Below are positions 17,678 to 25,035 of a stretch of 32,837 bases of DNA, piece after piece. The notes below the pieces were generated by a model. That model was not told where the DNA came from and did no database searches. It saw only the letters and a program-made list of their open reading frames with translations. Source of the stretch: an uncultured Candidatus Melainabacteria bacterium (GTDB lineage: Bacteria > Cyanobacteriota > Vampirovibrionia > Gastranaerophilales > Gastranaerophilaceae); NCBI GenBank assembly GCA_934717895.1, contig CAKUZO010000014.1:1-32837 (forward strand), given 5' to 3'. The position numbers and the translations under genes were made by a program. How positions within the stretch are numbered: the stretch's first letter is position 1; each line of letters begins with the position of its first letter.

Positions 17678-17890
17678 ATGAGCCGAATAGTAATAAATAA
17701 AGACAAATGTAAGGCATGTTATCTTTGTATTCAAGAATGCCCGAAAAAATTGTTAAAAATCAGTGAAGAAACCAATAAACTTGGAGTTCATATTGTTGAA
17801 TTCAACGACCCTAATCACGAATGTCTTGGTTGTGCAATGTGTGCAATGAGATGTCCTGATTTGGCGATTACAGAAGTTTACAAAGGTTAA
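17678..17890 (+). CDS. 2-oxoacid:ferredoxin oxidoreductase, ferredoxin-like delta subunit (KorD/VorC type)
   Basis: A 70-residue protein with two [4Fe-4S] motifs of the CxxCxxCxxxCP type: CKACYLCIQECP near residue 13 and CLGCAMCAMRCP near 47. It passes electrons from the TPP-bound intermediate to external ferredoxin. It is the first gene of a D-A-B-C-ordered operon; the next gene starts 25 nt later. A GAGG site precedes the ATG. Compact separate delta subunits are normal for four-subunit enzymes. Confidence 0.92.
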   Translation: MSRIVINKDKCKACYLCIQECPKKLLKISEETNKLGVHIVEFNDPNHECLGCAMCAMRCPDLAITEVYKG

Positions 17891-17915
17891 TTTTATAAAA
17901 ATTAAAGGAAAAAAT

Positions 17916-18980
17916 ATGACAGTTTGTTCAACAAATAAAAAAGTATTAACAAAAGGAAATTACGCAATAGCAAATGCGGCTGTACTTGCAGGTTGCCAAT
18001 GCTATTTCGGTTATCCTATCACTCCTCAAAGTGAAATTGGGGAATTTATGAGTGGAAAAATGCAAGAATTGAAACGAGCTTATGTTTCTGCCGAAAGCGA
18101 ACTTGCGGCGATAAATATGGTTATCGGTGCGGTATCAACAGGTGTTAAGGCGATGACTTCGTCTTCATCTTGTGCGGTTGCACTTATGCAAGAAGGCTTG
18201 TCTTATGCAACAGCTGATGAATTGCCTGTTGTGTTGGTTAGCGTTATGAGAGGCGGCCCAGGGCTTGGAAACATATACCCATCACAAGGCGACTACTTCC
18301 AAGCAACAAAAGGTGGCGGAAACGGTGATTACAAACTAATCGTTCTAGCTCCATCTACTGTTCAGGAATGCGTTGATTTGGCTTACAAAGCATTTTATCT
18401 TGCTCAAAAATACAAAAATCCGACAGTTTTGTTGGCTGACGGACTTTTGGGACAAATGATGGAACCTGTTGAATTTTACGACTATCCGTATCCGGAAGTT
18501 GACACATCAGAATGGGCATTGACAGGTGCAAAAGGTAGAGAAGCAAGAATTATTCGCTCTTACGCTCCGCTTGCTGACAAGCAATGTGTGTTCTTAGACA
18601 AACTTTTTGCAAAATACAAAGCTTTGGAAGAAAACGAAACCGAGTGGGAAGAAATTAACACAGAAGATGCTGACATTGTTCTTGTTTCATTCGGTAGCAC
18701 TTCAAGAAACGTGAAAACTGCAATGAAAAAACTTCGTGAAAAAGGTATTAAAGCAGGTATTTTAAGACCAATTACTTTGTTCCCGTTCCCATCAAAAAGA
18801 TTGGCTGAACTTTCAAAAACCGCAAAACGATTTGTAACAGTTGAAGTAAATATGGGACAAATGGTAAATGATGTTAGACTTGCAGTCAATGGAGCATGCC
18901 CTGTGGACTTGGTAAATAAAGGCGTTGGCGCTCCACCATCAGCAGATGAAATTGTTAAAAGAATCGAGGAATTATTATAA
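17916..18980 (+). CDS. vorB: 2-oxoacid:ferredoxin oxidoreductase alpha subunit (VorB/KorA type)
   Basis: The 354-residue alpha subunit of an enzyme that oxidatively decarboxylates a 2-oxoacid to an acyl-CoA and reduces ferredoxin. Landmarks are FGYPITPQSEIGEFM near residue 33, SAESELAAINMV near 58, TSSSS near 81, and GGPGLGNIYPSQGDYFQATK near 113. The length and these motifs fit VorB (3-methyl-2-oxobutanoate) at least as well as KorA (2-oxoglutarate), so the substrate stays open. AAGGAAA precedes the ATG, and the stop overlaps the beta-subunit start codon by 1 nt (TAATG). Confidence 0.93.
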   Translation: MTVCSTNKKVLTKGNYAIANAAVLAGCQCYFGYPITPQSEIGEFMSGKMQELKRAYVSAESELAAINMVIGAVSTGVKAMTSSSSCAVALMQEGLSYATADELPVVLVSVMRGGPGLGNIYPSQGDYFQATKGGGNGDYKLIVLAPSTVQECVDLAYKAFYLAQKYKNPTVLLADGLLGQMMEPVEFYDYPYPEVDTSEWALTGAKGREARIIRSYAPLADKQCVFLDKLFAKYKALEENETEWEEINTEDADIVLVSFGSTSRNVKTAMKKLREKGIKAGILRPITLFPFPSKRLAELSKTAKRFVTVEVNMGQMVNDVRLAVNGACPVDLVNKGVGAPPSADEIVKRIEELL

Positions 18981-19729
18981 TGGAAACACAAGTTTTTAAA
19001 CTACCTGACTCATTAAAAGGTGATGTAAAATATTCATTTTGCCCAGGGTGCGACCACGGTGTTGCGGTAAGACTTGTGGCAGAAGTTTTAGATGAACTTA
19101 ATGTTCGTGAAAATACAATTCTTTCAGCCTCAATCGGTTGTTCTGTAACGGCTTACGATTTTATCAATGTTGACTCTTTGGAAGCTCCTCATGGAAGAGC
19201 AATTGCAGAGGCAACAGGGATTAAACGTGCAAGACCTGACAAAGTTGTATTTACATATCAAGGAGATGGCGACTTTGCCTCAATCGGTTTGGCAGAAGGT
19301 ATGCACGCTGCACTTAGAGGCGAAAACATTACCGCAATTTGTATAAACAATACGACTTACGGCATGACAGGCGGACAGCTTGGACCTACAACCCTTTTAG
19401 GGCAAAAAACAACAACTTCTCCAACAGGAAGAAATGTTGAATATTACGGTTATCCGATAAAAATCGCTGAACACATTGCATTGTGCGACGGAACAGCTTT
19501 TTCCGCAAGAGTTTCGCTAGATACTGTTGCAAATATCAGAAAAGCAAAACAAGCTATCAAAAAAGCTTTCGAAGTTCAACTAAAAGGCTTAGGTTTTGGT
19601 TTTGTTGAAATTCTTTCAATCTGCCCTACAAACTGGAAAATGACTCCGGACAAGGCACACGAAAGAGTTCGTAACGAAATGATGCCGGTGTTTAAGCTAG
19701 GAACGTATAAGGACGTAACAGAAAAGTAA
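18980..19729 (+). CDS. 2-oxoacid:ferredoxin oxidoreductase beta subunit (TPP-binding; KorB/VorA type)
   Basis: A 249-residue TPP-binding subunit. FCPGCDHGVAVRL near residue 21 supplies a conserved Cys pair. The GDGD...N-N motif of TPP enzymes appears as YQGDGDFASIGLAEGMHAAL followed by INNTTYGMTGGQ. It assembles with the alpha subunit to make the active site. Translation is probably coupled to the alpha gene through the TAATG overlap. Its stop codon abuts the 117-bp inverted-repeat element that separates it from the gamma gene. Confidence 0.93.
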   Translation: METQVFKLPDSLKGDVKYSFCPGCDHGVAVRLVAEVLDELNVRENTILSASIGCSVTAYDFINVDSLEAPHGRAIAEATGIKRARPDKVVFTYQGDGDFASIGLAEGMHAALRGENITAICINNTTYGMTGGQLGPTTLLGQKTTTSPTGRNVEYYGYPIKIAEHIALCDGTAFSARVSLDTVANIRKAKQAIKKAFEVQLKGLGFGFVEILSICPTNWKMTPDKAHERVRNEMMPVFKLGTYKDVTEK

Positions 19730-19730
19730 G

Positions 19731-19847
19731 TGAAAAGTGAAAAGTGAGAAGTGAAAAGACGATTACAGGTGCCATCGCACCAAAATACATTTTCGAACGA
19801 AGTAAGCTATAAGAACTTTTCACATTTCACGTTTCACTTTTCACTCA
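19731..19847. repeat. MITE-like inverted-repeat element built from heptamer arrays (117 bp) inside the operon
   Basis: The 30-bp ends 19731-19760 and 19818-19847 are inverted copies with 27 of 30 positions matching. The left arm is a tandem run of AGTGAAA heptamers (four, one altered to AGTGAGA). The centre has a small hairpin, GGTGC (19770-19774) / GCACC (19779-19783). No coding capacity. It starts directly after the beta-subunit stop codon and ends 19 nt before the gamma ATG, leaving room for the AAAAGGA ribosome-binding site. In RNA it would fold into one long stem. Confidence 0.85.
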
Positions 19848-19866
19848 ACATAAAAAGGAAACAACA

Positions 19867-20415
19867 ATGGAACATAACTTTATAATAGCAGGATTTGGCG
19901 GACAGGGTGTACTTTTGGCCGGAGAAGTTTTGGCTAACGCCTTTATGATTGACAACAAAAATGTGACTTGGTACCCGTCTTATGGCGCTGAAATGCGTGG
20001 TGGAACAGTAAATTGCGAAATCGTAACCAGCGACGAAGATGTTAGTGAAGTAAATAAACCTGATGCAGATTTTATCGTTGCGTTAAATCAAGCTTCTTTT
20101 GACAGATTTTTGCCTAAGATTAAAAAAGGCGGTTGGATTATCGCAAACTCAACTCTTGTCGAAGAAAACAAACCGAGAACCGATATTAATTACGTTTTTG
20201 CACCGATTACAAAACTTGCAGATGAAGAAATCGGAAACGTAAGAATGGCAAATATTTTGGCATTGGGAATTGTTGCAAAGGTTAGTAAATTAACGACTTT
20301 GGACACTTTGAACAAGGCTTTGGATAACGTAATTCCACCTCACAGAAAAAATCTACTACCTTTGAATGAAAAAGCGTTAAAAATCGGTTATGAGTATGAT
20401 TTATTGCCTGCATAG
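19867..20415 (+). CDS. 2-oxoacid:ferredoxin oxidoreductase gamma subunit (KorC/VorG type)
   Basis: A 182-residue gamma subunit with the N-terminal signature IAGFGGQGVLLAGEVLA (residues 6-22), then YPSYGAEMRGGTVNCEIVTS near 38 and DFIVALNQASFDRFLPKIKKGG near 68, all typical of the POR gamma family. It completes the four-subunit enzyme. An AAAAGGA site lies upstream of the ATG. The 137-nt gap from the beta gene is unusual for this tight operon and is filled by the inverted-repeat element, which could lower or tune expression of this last gene. Confidence 0.92.
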   Translation: MEHNFIIAGFGGQGVLLAGEVLANAFMIDNKNVTWYPSYGAEMRGGTVNCEIVTSDEDVSEVNKPDADFIVALNQASFDRFLPKIKKGGWIIANSTLVEENKPRTDINYVFAPITKLADEEIGNVRMANILALGIVAKVSKLTTLDTLNKALDNVIPPHRKNLLPLNEKALKIGYEYDLLPA

Positions 20416-20493
20416 GAATTTAAATCATTTAAAAAGTCGATTTAAAATTTAATAATTAGTTTTATTCTAATAATGTACGAGAGGTCCTTAAAA

Positions 20494-20724
20494 GTGAAAA
20501 AAGAACTTATCAAATCTATTAGAGAAAAAGAACTACAATTAGCAAAATTGAGAGCACACATAGATAAAAGTACAGTGTGCTCCGACTTGTATAATAAAGT
20601 TGTTTTGGAAAAAGCAATCCTAAAAAAAGAACTAGAAGATTCGAATAAAAACTCGTTTATGGAAAGAGTTCGCAACCTTGTTCCCCGCAAAAAAACGTTG
20701 ATTTGTGATTATTTTAGAAAATAG
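20494..20724 (+). CDS. Small charged coiled-coil protein, 76 residues
   Basis: I do not recognise it. The product is Lys/Glu-rich and helical (KKELIKSIREKELQLAKLRA, then VVLEKAILKKELED) and ends in a basic tail with RVRNLVPRKKTL. There is no signal peptide. I chose GTG 20494 because AGAGGT lies about 8 nt upstream; ATG 20473 would add seven residues but has no ribosome-binding site. It follows the oxidoreductase operon by about 80 nt on the same strand. Confidence 0.6.
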   Translation: MKKELIKSIREKELQLAKLRAHIDKSTVCSDLYNKVVLEKAILKKELEDSNKNSFMERVRNLVPRKKTLICDYFRK

Positions 20725-20806
20725 CTGAATAAGTAATAGTGGCGTGAGGTGGGTAGCAATAACAATTAAAGTGTTGTGCAATTTGTTAGCAAAAATTTTT
20801 TATCAG

Positions 20807-20836
20807 TTGTTTTTGTATTCGTGTAATCAGTATAAT
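20807..20836 (+). promoter_or_regulatory. Putative promoter of the gene at 20857
   Basis: TTGTTT (20807-20812), an 18-nt spacer and TATAAT (20831-20836) precede the ATG by 20 nt. Confidence 0.5.
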
Positions 20837-20856
20837 GAAAATATTTGGAATTTTTT

Positions 20857-21420
20857 ATGAATAGTGTACATATTTTATCAAGAGCAAAGAAGTTTCCAAG
20901 AAAAACAGTGAATGCGAAAAATGTTAAAGGTGGTAAACACCTTGAATTTAATGAAAAATCTGCATTATATAGAGAACGGGGAATAGTTGATATGTGGTGT
21001 TATACGCGTCCTGAAACAGGTGACCCTATGTTATATTTAGAAAATGAAAATGGTGGTTTAATTAGAGAATTTAATTTAAGAAATCAATTAGATCAAATAA
21101 GAAATTATTTTATAAAGGCAAATGCTACAAAAAATAAAGTTTTGGCAATGAAACGTAAAAAAGATAAATTAGATAAACAATGTAAAGAATTTGATGAGCT
21201 CATAATCGGAAAAAATTTTTATGTTGTTAATGGCAAACAATTTTTTTCATACACAGAAGCAAAAGAAGAAGCTTTGAAGTTAAAACCGGAATTAAGACAG
21301 GTTGTAGAAGAGCGAGAAGAGTTGTTAGAAGATATAAGAAGACGATATCATATGCCTTATGTAAAAGAATATATAGATATAGACCCACATAAACGTGATT
21401 CGCGAAAAATTCAGAGGTAG
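20857..21420 (+). CDS. Orphan protein, 187 residues
   Basis: No family recognised. The N-terminal half looks globular (DMWCYTRPETGDPMLYLENE, then GGLIREFNLRNQLDQIRNYF). A highly charged helix follows (KVLAMKRKKDKLDKQCKEFD), then YVVNGKQFFSYTEAKEEALK, and a basic C-terminus rich in Arg and Asp. There is no signal peptide or membrane segment. ATG 20857 is chosen over an in-frame TTG at 20845; only a weak GGA lies upstream. The stop codon is immediately followed by a repeat-element copy, as though the element inserted right behind the gene. Confidence 0.7.
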   Translation: MNSVHILSRAKKFPRKTVNAKNVKGGKHLEFNEKSALYRERGIVDMWCYTRPETGDPMLYLENENGGLIREFNLRNQLDQIRNYFIKANATKNKVLAMKRKKDKLDKQCKEFDELIIGKNFYVVNGKQFFSYTEAKEEALKLKPELRQVVEEREELLEDIRRRYHMPYVKEYIDIDPHKRDSRKIQR

Positions 21421-21524
21421 GTTGTATCAGAAATAAAGGACGATAGAACGATAAGGCGTTAAGGCGATAAGTTCGAAACAGAAGCAATTCACGTCATTCT
21501 GAGGTTCGCCAGAACCGAAAGAAT
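21421..21524. repeat. Second copy of the octamer element, fused to a palindromic repeat
   Basis: 21421-21491 aligns without gaps to 6093-6163 (62 of 71 identical). It contains the octamer run GACGATAG, AACGATAA, GGCGTTAA, GGCGATAA. It continues into a hairpin with nested stems ATTCT (21496-21500)/AGAAT (21520-21524) and GGTTC (21503-21507)/GAACC (21512-21516). No inverted partner arm is present, so this is a one-ended or truncated copy. Confidence 0.7.
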
Positions 21525-21595
21525 CCAGCTGGTTATAATTAAAAACAGTTGCAAAACAATCAAAACTCTTCTTTTGAAACAGACCAAGTTTCGTT

Positions 21596-21905
21596 GTCGG
21601 ATTGGCAAATCCGACCTACATCTGCTGATACTAATCTAATCAAGTTACAAGGAATAAAAATTAACTCAACCGAAACAGACCATGCATCTATGCCTCTTGG
21701 CATCTTTGCATCTAAATCAATTTCTCACAAGACTAATATTGGTGGGGTGGGTACCCCGCCCAAATTCTATATTTAACAACATTTGATGTTACGCTTGTTT
21801 CTTGAATTTACCCCCAAAAAAGCAATTGTAACAAAATGTAAAGATGAATTTAAAAATGCCTCAAACCCTGTCATAATGCCTCTATGCTATGCTATGCTAT
21901 GCTGG
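21596..21905. repeat. Nest of short palindromes and a pentamer tandem repeat
   Basis: A perfect 8-bp hairpin GTCGGATT/AATCCGAC sits at 21596-21603/21608-21615. A GC-rich imperfect palindrome GGTGGGGTGGGTACCCCGCC lies at about 21741-21760. Four exact CTATG units run from 21882 to 21901. No convincing gene is present in 21421-22022; an open frame at 21549-21776 is made of these repeats. Confidence 0.6.
21823..21842 (+). promoter_or_regulatory. Conserved upstream motif, copy 2
   Basis: CAATTGTAACAAAATGTAAA differs from the copy at 6401-6420 by one base, follows TTTACCCC in the same way, and lies about 180 bp before the orphan gene at 22023. Confidence 0.45.
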
Positions 21906-22022
21906 GCGGGGCACTGTGTCAATCTTTTCAGCTTTAATGTTTTTATAAAAGAGTAAGGGAAATCGATTTTTCAAAAAGAGTTAAAACAAAAAGTTAAAAT
22001 TATTTAGGAAAGGATTAATGTT

Positions 22023-22565
22023 ATGGTTATTAAATTAAATTCAGTAAAAAGTGCTTGTAATACATTAGTAAATTCGCTAGGAAGCAAAGGAGCGAAAACT
22101 ACAGAAAAAGTGTTGTGTAATAAAGTTGCTCCTAAGACAACAAAAAAAGTTCAACCGAGATTGTTCACAGTTGAAAAGGATCCTGCAATTGGTACGCAAA
22201 TTACAAATAATCTTACAGGTACCAGATATTTACAAAGACCAGATTTGAATGGTTCAAAGGTTCAAATGAGTGGCTTAACCACTTTCCATAGGGCAGATGG
22301 TTCATACGGTTCAATTCCAAACGGCAAATTTAATCAATTACTTGCTCACATGAAAGAATATAATTGGAATCCGGTAATAAAAAGTGACAGAACAATTGGA
22401 CAAGAATTGCGAATAAATAATCCAAATTTCGTACTTGGTGAAGGCAGGTATTTTCACCCAGCAGAAGGTCCAACATCTCATATGCTTACAAGAATAACTC
22501 CAGAACATCATAATTCTGTAAGAATGGAAGATTTTGATAAGGCAATATTAAATTTACTTGGTTAA
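22023..22565 (+). CDS. Orphan protein, 180 residues
   Basis: No family recognised. The first 45 residues are basic and Thr/Lys-rich (NSLGSKGAKTTEKVLCNKVA), probably flexible. The remainder is a compact domain with conserved-looking Gly, His and aromatic residues (SGLTTFHRADGSYGSIPNGK, then FVLGEGRYFHPAEGPTSHML). No classical signal peptide. AAAGGA precedes ATG 22023. It is monocistronic, with a repeat nest upstream and a strong terminator downstream. It shares an upstream motif with the orphan at 6549, suggesting co-regulation. Confidence 0.72.
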   Translation: MVIKLNSVKSACNTLVNSLGSKGAKTTEKVLCNKVAPKTTKKVQPRLFTVEKDPAIGTQITNNLTGTRYLQRPDLNGSKVQMSGLTTFHRADGSYGSIPNGKFNQLLAHMKEYNWNPVIKSDRTIGQELRINNPNFVLGEGRYFHPAEGPTSHMLTRITPEHHNSVRMEDFDKAILNLLG

Positions 22566-22573
22566 AATGTATG

Positions 22574-22601
22574 AAAGGTTGGGTATACTTACCCAACCTT
22601 T
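22574..22601 (+). terminator. Rho-independent terminator
   Basis: AAAGGTTGGGTA (22574-22585) pairs perfectly with TACCCAACCTTT (22590-22601) across a 4-nt loop. The stem's own As and Ts allow function from either side. It ends the orphan gene at 22023. Confidence 0.9.
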
Positions 22602-22620
22602 TGTATTAGTTTGTGTGTGA

Positions 22621-22657
22621 GTCTTGTAGGTTGGGCTTTTCAGCCCACCTACAAGAC
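22621..22657. terminator. Long hairpin between convergent genes
   Basis: 22621-22636 (GTCTTGTAGGTTGGGC) pairs with 22643-22657 (GCCCACCTACAAGAC) with one bulged T and a 6-nt loop. It lies one base beyond the stop codon of the minus-strand gene ending at 22659, and probably terminates that transcript. Confidence 0.7.
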
Positions 22658-22658
22658 T

Positions 22659-23438
22659 TTATATCTTATAATTAATTCCGTGCTTTTTGAAAAGTTTGTT
22701 GTAAAAACCGGCAAATTGTTTTAGCCTGCTTTCTGTTAATACCATTGGCAAAAATGGTCTGATTTTTGTTTCTTCCCAGTTGTGAAGATGTTGTTTTGTA
22801 TAGTTTTCGATAAATTTATTAACAAATTTCCTTGTGTCATTATCCAGTAACTCCGAATTTTCATTCTCAATTTTTTTGACAAGTTTTTCTGCTACTTGGT
22901 GATAATATGGTTGGACTTTTGGGTTGATTTTAATATTGTTTAATATCTTTAACGTTATATAACTTGTGGTTAAATTGGGTTTAAGTCTGCATTTCAGATG
23001 AAATGGTATAGCGTTTGGGTATGCTTCGACTTCTAAAGTTTTTATTCCGTTTTCTTTAAACTCTATAATGCTCGAAAGTCGTAAAACTTCTCCAAGTCCA
23101 TTTCTTCTTTGTGGTAAGAGTGTTTCTATATAGCCATATTTGATCGTTGCATTCGATTTATTTATCATATATTCGTAATGCCCGAGTTTTGATTTTTTTT
23201 TATCTGTAATGATGGTATTTATATTAAGTGCATCCTTGTTGCTCTTTGCTTTGCTTGTTTTAGTTTTAATATATCCTGTGCCATTTTTATAATTGACGGG
23301 AGTTTCTTTTAGAATTTTATAGGTATTTGATTTGCTAGAAACATTTTTAAACCTCAATGGCGGGTTTGTATTATCGGTGTTGCTTCTTAGTCGGCCAAAT
23401 AGATTAAAGTTGCTAAATTGGGGTAATATTTTAAACAT
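22659..23438 (-). CDS. GNAT-like acetyltransferase (tentative)
   Basis: A 259-residue protein. The middle part, GYIETLLPQRRNGLGEVLRL (about residues 105-124), resembles the GNAT acetyl-CoA-binding motif A (Q/R-x-x-G-x-G). It is followed by KTLEVEAYPNAIPFHLKCRL, which fits the later GNAT strand and the conserved aromatic/His position. The N-terminal 90 residues are basic and Ser/Asn/Lys-rich, and the C-terminal 80 are helical. No signal peptide. There is no Shine-Dalgarno; on the minus strand TTTAAT lies 6 nt before the ATG, and a TTGTAACAAA motif is further up. The acyl acceptor is unknown. Confidence 0.6.
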   Translation of the reverse strand: MFKILPQFSNFNLFGRLRSNTDNTNPPLRFKNVSSKSNTYKILKETPVNYKNGTGYIKTKTSKAKSNKDALNINTIITDKKKSKLGHYEYMINKSNATIKYGYIETLLPQRRNGLGEVLRLSSIIEFKENGIKTLEVEAYPNAIPFHLKCRLKPNLTTSYITLKILNNIKINPKVQPYYHQVAEKLVKKIENENSELLDNDTRKFVNKFIENYTKQHLHNWEETKIRPFLPMVLTESRLKQFAGFYNKLFKKHGINYKI

Positions 23439-23528
23439 ATAGAAATTAAAAGTCTTTGAATAAAAATTTTTGTTACAATGTAAAAAAATATTAACAGAAA
23501 ATTATTGAAACAGCAAGAAAAAATGTAA

Positions 23529-23981
23529 TTATTTCGTCAAAAAGCATCTTGAAAGCAGGTTGAAATTTTTAGGATTATCAAGAATTATAGGCATAAATGT
23601 ACTTATTGTATTAGCTAATCTTGTGATATATGCGTCACGAAGTCTTTGAGCAATTTCAGGTTTGCCTTCTCGACCACGTAAAATCGCGTTGTAATTTAAA
23701 GATTGAAATGGGTTTACGGATACGTTAAATTGCATAAATTTATATTTTTCGGGGGCGCTATTGAATTTTTTAATCAATGTTTCCATTCTTTGCTGAGTTT
23801 TTTATCTTGAACATGCCAACCGGATGTGTCAAATAATACAGTTTTGCCTGTTGCGTTATGCAACATTTCAGCTAAATCTAAGTAGTCATATTCTTTGCCG
23901 TTTTATTCTACATAATTTTTCCCCCAAGAATGCAGGTTGCCTAAATTGTATTGGTTGACTAGATAAATTATTAATTCTCAT
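23529..23981 (-). pseudogene. Decayed orphan gene (in-frame stop plus frameshifts)
   Basis: The minus strand has a good start at 23981 (MRINNLSSQPIQF) with AGGAG 8 nt upstream, but the frame soon breaks. The adjacent frame continues as LHSWGKNYVE, then a TAA, then NGKEYDYLDLAEMLHNATGK and TVLFDTSGWHVQDKKLSKEW. A second shift is needed to enter the last 85 residues (METLIKKFNSAPEKYKFMQF onward, to 23529). Each piece reads like protein with consistent composition. I infer one ancestral gene of about 150 residues. A sequencing error is possible, but three separate lesions argue for decay. Confidence 0.65.
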
Positions 23982-24036
23982 AAGTAAAAACTCCTGTAAT
24001 TTTAGGAGTAATAAAACTCGTAAAAAAGTTTTTCTG

Positions 24037-24183
24037 CTAGTTAAGAATAGACAAGTTTAACTTTTCTGCATGAATACTTGGTTCACTGTTTACAATATTT
24101 TGATAATATTTTTTTACCTCACAATCATTATCATCAGAATCCCAAATATTTTTATATAAATCTAGCTTTTTGTCAATTGTCAT
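24037..24183 (-). CDS. Possible small protein, 48 residues
   Basis: An ATG at 24183 opens a 48-codon frame on the minus strand: MTIDKKLDLYKNIWDSDDND, then CEVKKYYQNIVNSEPSIHAE, then KLNLSILN. Its acidic/basic composition is protein-like, and it lies just upstream of the decayed gene on the same strand, possibly in the same transcript. No Shine-Dalgarno site is visible, so it could be chance or another remnant. Confidence 0.35.
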   Translation of the reverse strand: MTIDKKLDLYKNIWDSDDNDCEVKKYYQNIVNSEPSIHAEKLNLSILN

Positions 24184-24252
24184 AATATTGATTATTTGCG
24201 CAAAGACGATTTGATGGCTGTATATAGAATGGTTAAGTCATTGAGATAGTAA

Positions 24253-24281
24253 TTGAATTTAGAATATTTTTAATATACAAT
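24253..24281 (+). promoter_or_regulatory. Putative promoter of the adhesin-E-like gene
   Basis: TTGAAT (24253-24258), a 17-nt spacer and TACAAT (24276-24281), followed by an AAGGGG ribosome-binding site before ATG 24304. Confidence 0.6.
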
Positions 24282-24303
24282 CTCCCTAAAATAAGGGGTA
24301 AAT

Positions 24304-24723
24304 ATGAAAAAGATTTTATTAATGTTTTTATTGTTTTTTACTATTGCTAGTGTGCCGGCATTTGCTCGAAATTGGGTTGAGTTTGCGCATAAGATGTATA
24401 TTGATACCGATAGTATTGAACCATATATTGATGGAATTAGGGTTTCAAGAAAAGAAGAATATGTATTTTGGACAAAAAACTTGAATGACGGCAGTGAGCC
24501 ATATAAGGATTGGGAAAAAACATACAATAAAAAAATTTGGTATGATTTAAGTAAAAATGTTATATCTTGTCAACAAAAAACATTAACATTACAAACACTT
24601 GCGATTTACGATTTAAAAGGAAGTGTTATAAAAATAGATGAAATTCCTTTTGCATATCAAGAAGCATATAGTATAATTCCAGACTCCGTAGGAGAGATAA
24701 TTTATAGCATTGTATGCGAGTGA
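24304..24723 (+). CDS. Exported surface-adhesin-E-like protein
   Basis: A 139-residue protein with a clean signal peptide (MKKILLMFLLFFTIASVPAFA, cleavage after Ala21). The mature part follows the adhesin-E domain pattern: Trp near the start (NWVEF), the strand-and-turn MYIDTDSIEP, RVSRKEEYVFW, and the ending IIPDSVGEIIYSIVCE. Cys89 and Cys138 could form a disulfide. Family members are small exported proteins; in Haemophilus the namesake binds host surfaces, but a host-binding role here is not shown. It has its own promoter and stands alone. Confidence 0.75.
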   Translation: MKKILLMFLLFFTIASVPAFARNWVEFAHKMYIDTDSIEPYIDGIRVSRKEEYVFWTKNLNDGSEPYKDWEKTYNKKIWYDLSKNVISCQQKTLTLQTLAIYDLKGSVIKIDEIPFAYQEAYSIIPDSVGEIIYSIVCE

Positions 24724-24788
24724 TTTACAGTATTTAGGTATAAATACATGTAAAATAAATTTAACGTCTGCATGCAAATTCACTCTGC

Positions 24789-24883
24789 TCGCCTGTTGCC
24801 GAACGCAAAAAGGGCACCTAATCTTTTCTAAAAGCAAATAAAAATAGGACAAGAATAAATCCCTGTCCTATTTTTATTTACCC
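24789..24883. repeat. 95-bp direct repeat, copy 1 (with bidirectional hairpin terminator)
   Basis: Identical to 27140-27234 except for one base (T at 24796, C at 27147). The second half is a perfect 16-bp hairpin, 24836-24851 with 24864-24879, A/T-rich on both flanks, so it could terminate transcripts from either side. The match stops right after ATTTACCC. The stretch 24724-25035 has no intact gene. Confidence 0.9.
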
Positions 24884-25033
24884 TCTAGCCTGTAAGTTTC
24901 GAACTTGGGCTTTATTTAAAGATGTAGCATAATTGATGTTTTCGTATCCATATAATCGTTGACTTGTAATACTTGTCAAAATACAAATTGCAGGTGTGAG
25001 GTTTACGCATTGTATTATTAGGTTATAATATTT
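24878..25033 (-). pseudogene. Possible C-terminal gene fragment
   Basis: On the minus strand an open stretch ends in a TAA that lies inside repeat copy 1. Its last part reads AICILTSITSQRLYGYENIN, then YATSLNKAQVRNLQARG, which looks like genuine protein. There is no start, and upstream the frame runs into the region antisense to the next gene. If real, copy 1 is the 3' end and terminator of the lost gene. No family recognised. Confidence 0.28.
25002..25029 (+). promoter_or_regulatory. Promoter placed for a leaderless transcript (nuclease gene)
   Basis: TTTACG (25002-25007), a 16-nt spacer and a perfect TATAAT (25024-25029). The ATG follows after 6 nt, and no Shine-Dalgarno is present. Confidence 0.5.
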
Positions 25034-25035
25034 TT

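Noticed and set aside
21549..21776. 75-codon open frame
   Set aside because: It is composed of palindromic repeats, has no ribosome-binding site and a low-information composition; it is unlikely to be a gene.
24789..24883. The 95-bp repeat as an insertion-sequence end with a CPFC zinc motif on its minus strand
   Set aside because: The LEKIRCPFCVRQQ reading is short, has no continuation in either flank, and no transposase is nearby.
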